Source: Quillaja saponaria (taxonomy: Eukaryota > Streptophyta > Magnoliopsida > Fabales > Quillajaceae). Taken from it: a stretch of 64,000 nucleotides of DNA. Below the pieces are notes generated by a model. It saw only the letters and a program-made list of their open reading frames with translations, had not been told where the DNA came from and did not search any database. Below are positions 60,890 to 64,000 of this stretch, one piece after another (position 1 is the first letter of the stretch; every line of letters begins with the position of its first letter). Made by a program: the position numbers and the translations under genes. Location of the stretch: positions 992,001-1,056,000 of the forward strand of contig CM055612.1 of assembly GCA_029379385.1 (NCBI GenBank), read 5' to 3'.

Positions 60890-61930
60890 GTCTTATTTGA
60901 CCAAGAAAATTCAGCATTTGGTTGTTGGAGCTCTGCCCTTGAGAATTTTGTGTTTTTCAGTTGGGCAGCTGAAGGCTTGATTTATTGATGGCCAGGTCCC
61001 GGCAGAGAAAAGGATTGTTTCAGAAGCCCCGCGTGAATGGCTTTCTACTAGTTGAAACATTGTTAGAGGGAATTATATCCTAACTTAAGATGATACATTG
61101 AAGTACTATTCCAAGTAACTATCCTTTTGATTTTTATATGTATACTGACTATGACCCTAAAATCCACGTATTTGATAGGAAAAGTGAAGAATGCCGGTTG
61201 GTATTGTCTGGTACTTCTGTAGCATTTGTGGTAGGGAATTATATCCGAATTTTGTTTATAAAAGAAATTAAAAAAAAAAAGTAATTCTGATTATGTTTCA
61301 TTTTTAATGGAACTAATTCCATTTTTTTCTGGCTTCGTTGGTGTTGTAGTTATGGATGTGTGGCGTGGAAACACCGCCCCTCCCCCCTCCCACCTCCCAC
61401 CCGAAAATAACAAAAGAGATACTGCAAATCCTTTCCTCACAGAAACGCCTTCACAAAAAATATAAATAAATAAAAAATATTGATTAACACCCTATAGTGT
61501 TGTCTAATATTTGAATCAATATGCGTAGCTGGTGTGTTATTTTGTGGAATGAAATATTCCAACTAAATAGTATAAGAATATACTTTTCATCCTCCTTGTA
61601 TGCTCTTGACTTGCAGGTGGCAGTAGAAGTTGATCAGAGAGTTCATTCACTGTACATGTTGCAAATTACCCACTTTCCTCTTCTAATGCTTTATGAGTAC
61701 GACAAGGAAAAGAATCATGTTATGAGCTGGGGAAAAGAATCCTCTTATGAGCTGGACTAAGAAGAAAAGAATCGTGTTATGGGTTGGGGGAAGAAAAATG
61801 TATACTATTACAAACAACAACTCTCTCTCTCTTTTCTTTTTTTGCTGATGACTACAAACAACTTAGTTTAACTACATCTTCACAAATTTGGACATAAAAC
61901 CTCTCCTGTGCGCCATCCTTCAAGAAAAAA
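60890..61930. other. Intergenic between convergent genes
   Basis: 3' flank of the DUF760 gene and of the minus-strand carboxypeptidase. Contains a C-rich stretch at about 61377-61400 and a short open frame at 61521-61760 with no motif. Confidence 0.4.
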
Positions 61931-61932
61931 AA

Positions 61933-64000
61933 TTAGAGGGGTATGGCTGAAACAATTTGTCTAGTAGACTTGCCTTTTGATATCCTGGAGCAGAACATGA
62001 ACATTAACAATACTGAAGATAGCAAGAAGAGCCTGAAATATGTTCTTATCTCTTGCATTCCAAGCTCAAGCACTTCCATCTTCTTCCCATATCTATTTCT
62101 TCTCTCCATTAAGTACCCATTTAGATAGTCATCTATGGATACCCACTTGTCCAAGTTGGAGACAGACATTTTTGAATTAATCTCACCGAGCTGATATGGC
62201 CCCAACTTGAAGATTGTGAAAAATGCAGCAGACCACTCATTGAGAACTCTCTGAAATTCAAAAAGACAGTCAAAGAAATTATCGTTTTCAAATTCAATAT
62301 TTTACTCTCCCTGTCCTCAAATTTCAGTATGTTCAGTAACTTACAAAGATAAAAAGAGAGAATTGCAACCAGATAAAAAAAATTAAGACAAAAGGAATGT
62401 CAAAATCCTATTAAAAGTTATGTAGTCATGAAACATACATTGAAGGTGGAGAGGTCTGTGGGATTAAACATTTTAAAGCAGTCTTTAGATGAGGCTGTTC
62501 CATCTCCATATATCTGTTAGCCAATGCAAAAATGTAAGGATGCTAGTTGTTAAATTTGCATGAAAGGAAAGAGATCTAATTGACAAACCTCAAAAGTGAA
62601 AGCCATGGGAACCCTCACGATATCATACATGTAATCTGTTGCTGTCCCATGCGCCAAATACCTGATAAAAATTCAGGTAGGAGTAAATATAAAATTGGTA
62701 TGACATTAACCAGTTTCAATTGATCCTTCCACACCTGCTAATTTTAGGCACTCAAAATCCATATACTTGTATTTTGAGATACATTGGTGTGCATGAGTGT
62801 CTGTTAATGTTATTATTTTCCAAAGCCATGGTGCTAAGGCCACCTTGGAACCATCTAATATTCAAGAGAGCTATGTATATATACAAAACCCTGTTTCTAT
62901 TGAAGCATTGTTTTCAGGATGGGAGGGGACAACACAAAGGCTAGCAGGTAAAAGGTATAAGTCCCAAGAGTTTCAGAAATCACACGCCAAAGAATTAAAA
63001 AACCCTACAAATTCCCACATATTCAAGAGAGCTATGTAATGTACATATACAAAACCCTATTTCCATTGAAGCATTGGTTTCAGGATGGGAGGGGGACAAC
63101 ACAAAGGCTAGCAGTTAAAGGTATAAGTCCCAAGAGCATTTCAGAAATCACCTGCCTAAGAATTAAAAACCCAGAAATTCCCATATGCTATCTGCCAATG
63201 TTAACCAAGGCCCTGCAGCTGGAGAGCTTCAGACCTTGTTAATGTGATCAATTCTCCATCTGCAGGTTTGTATGCTCCATTTTTCCTATTTAAGGCTCAG
63301 AATGCCTCATTCTAGAATATCAAGCAATGCTATTTCACTATAGCTTAGTAATCAACAAATGCAGTTAAGCTAGTAGTCTTTCCCATCTACAGTCAACCCA
63401 ACTTTGAGGTTTCTTCTTTATATTTCTTTCTTTTTTGACCAAACACTTTTTGGCTCACTGCAATTTGAACTAGGGAAAAGGAAATCCTTACCATATACAG
63501 AAGGCAAGGAAACAGACATAACGTCCAGTCACAATATCATCTAACCAGTTAATTAACCTTTATAGTTAACATTAGATTTCAGTAAAATTGATACTAACCC
63601 GACAGAACCACCTCCTGACCCAATCATGCAACGCTTTTGGCAATGAAGATGATTCACTTCTTCAAGCAACAGTTTCATCTGATGAGATGGTAATCCATCT
63701 GGTGTTGTATTTTTATGGTCATATGGCATAAAAAGAGCCTGCACAAACAATTAGCATCCAGGAAAACTGTAGATGCATAGCAAGTGGACAAAGTATGCAC
63801 GGAAAGATAGAAAGAACCCTCAGAGAGAAAATTGTCATATGCTAGTCACAACAATGAATAAATGCTGAATAAACAAATTCCAATGATTTTTTCAGGCAAA
63901 AGCAATTTGATTCTTACAGTTTCGTAGAACTTACCTCCATTCCAGAGTGCACATTAAGCCACACATGGGGATCAAATGATATGGCAAGTTTCCGCATCAT
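61933..64000 (-). CDS. M14 zinc carboxypeptidase-like protein, C-terminal part
   Basis: Last five exons visible: 63935-64000 (continues beyond the window), 63599-63738, 62589-62661, 62439-62513, 61933-62250; 223 residues in phase with no indels. It resembles the plant metallocarboxypeptidase group that includes Arabidopsis At5g42320. NVHSGME carries the third zinc-binding His of M14 enzymes, and VPMAFTFEIYG carries the catalytic Glu. Between them are FMPYDHKNTTPDGLPS, GSGGGSVGYLAHGTATDYMY and SKDCFKMFNPTDL. The tail has one hydrophobic segment near the end (FRLFLLSSVLLMFMF), so the protein is probably membrane-anchored with the catalytic domain lumenal or outside. The HxxE zinc motif must lie upstream, outside the window. 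Confidence 0.85.
62858..63183. repeat. ~161-bp tandem duplication in a carboxypeptidase intron
   Basis: Unit 62858-63018 is repeated at 63019-63183; both begin ATATTCAAGAGAGCTATGTA and contain GACAACACAAAGGCTAGCAG. The copies differ by several substitutions and short indels. The duplication lies in the intron 62662-63598. Confidence 0.85.

Overview
This is nuclear DNA from a plant. It is AT-rich and has short exons with GT-AG introns, chloroplast transit peptides and plant-specific gene families, together with a tRNA-derived SINE, RTE-type LINEs, hAT relics and many MITE-like elements. The protein families point to a eudicot, probably a woody rosid; the species is inference and is not fixed by anything I can see.

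Layout. 1.0-3.0 kb: NDUFB2-like complex I subunit gene (+). 3.4-15.3 kb: a cluster of four related but rearranged copies of one uncharacterised small coiled-coil gene family (N-terminus MGRWSWPWKK). The copies lie in opposite orientations, partly as a ~1.9 kb palindrome, and are interrupted by an RTE retrotransposon, a SINE and a 748-bp TIR element. 17.2-19.8 kb: two convergent multi-pass membrane protein genes I do not recognise. 20.5-22.5 kb: a broken duplicate of NDUFB2 exon 1, tandem duplications and a retroelement RNase H relic. 26.2-28.2 kb: a type II membrane protein gene (-), apparently a DUF7796-like plant family. 31.4-32.1 kb: a dead hAT transposase. 34.3-38.5 kb: EIPR1/TSSC1 WD40 gene (+). 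40.4-47.1 kb: ESV1-like starch-granule tryptophan-rich protein (+). 48.0-53.9 kb: plant O-fucosyltransferase-family protein (-). 54.5-55.3 kb: a TIR element with ~150-bp arms. 56.8-60.9 kb: DUF760 UV-B-induced chloroplast protein (+). 61.9-64.0 kb: 3' part of an M14 carboxypeptidase gene (-) that continues beyond the window.

The conserved genes are ordinary housekeeping or plastid genes and form no operon-like unit. Two things stand out. First, four otherwise well-conserved genes (DUF7796-like, EIPR1, ESV1, O-fucosyltransferase) each carry one or more single-base indels (nine insertions, one deletion), mostly duplications of a neighbouring base. All splice sites and the rest of each frame are preserved, so uncorrected assembly error is more likely than four independent pseudogenes. 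Second, the 3-15 kb cluster keeps a readable insertion history, because each mobile element is missing from a sister copy of the same sequence; its palindrome could give a long hairpin RNA.
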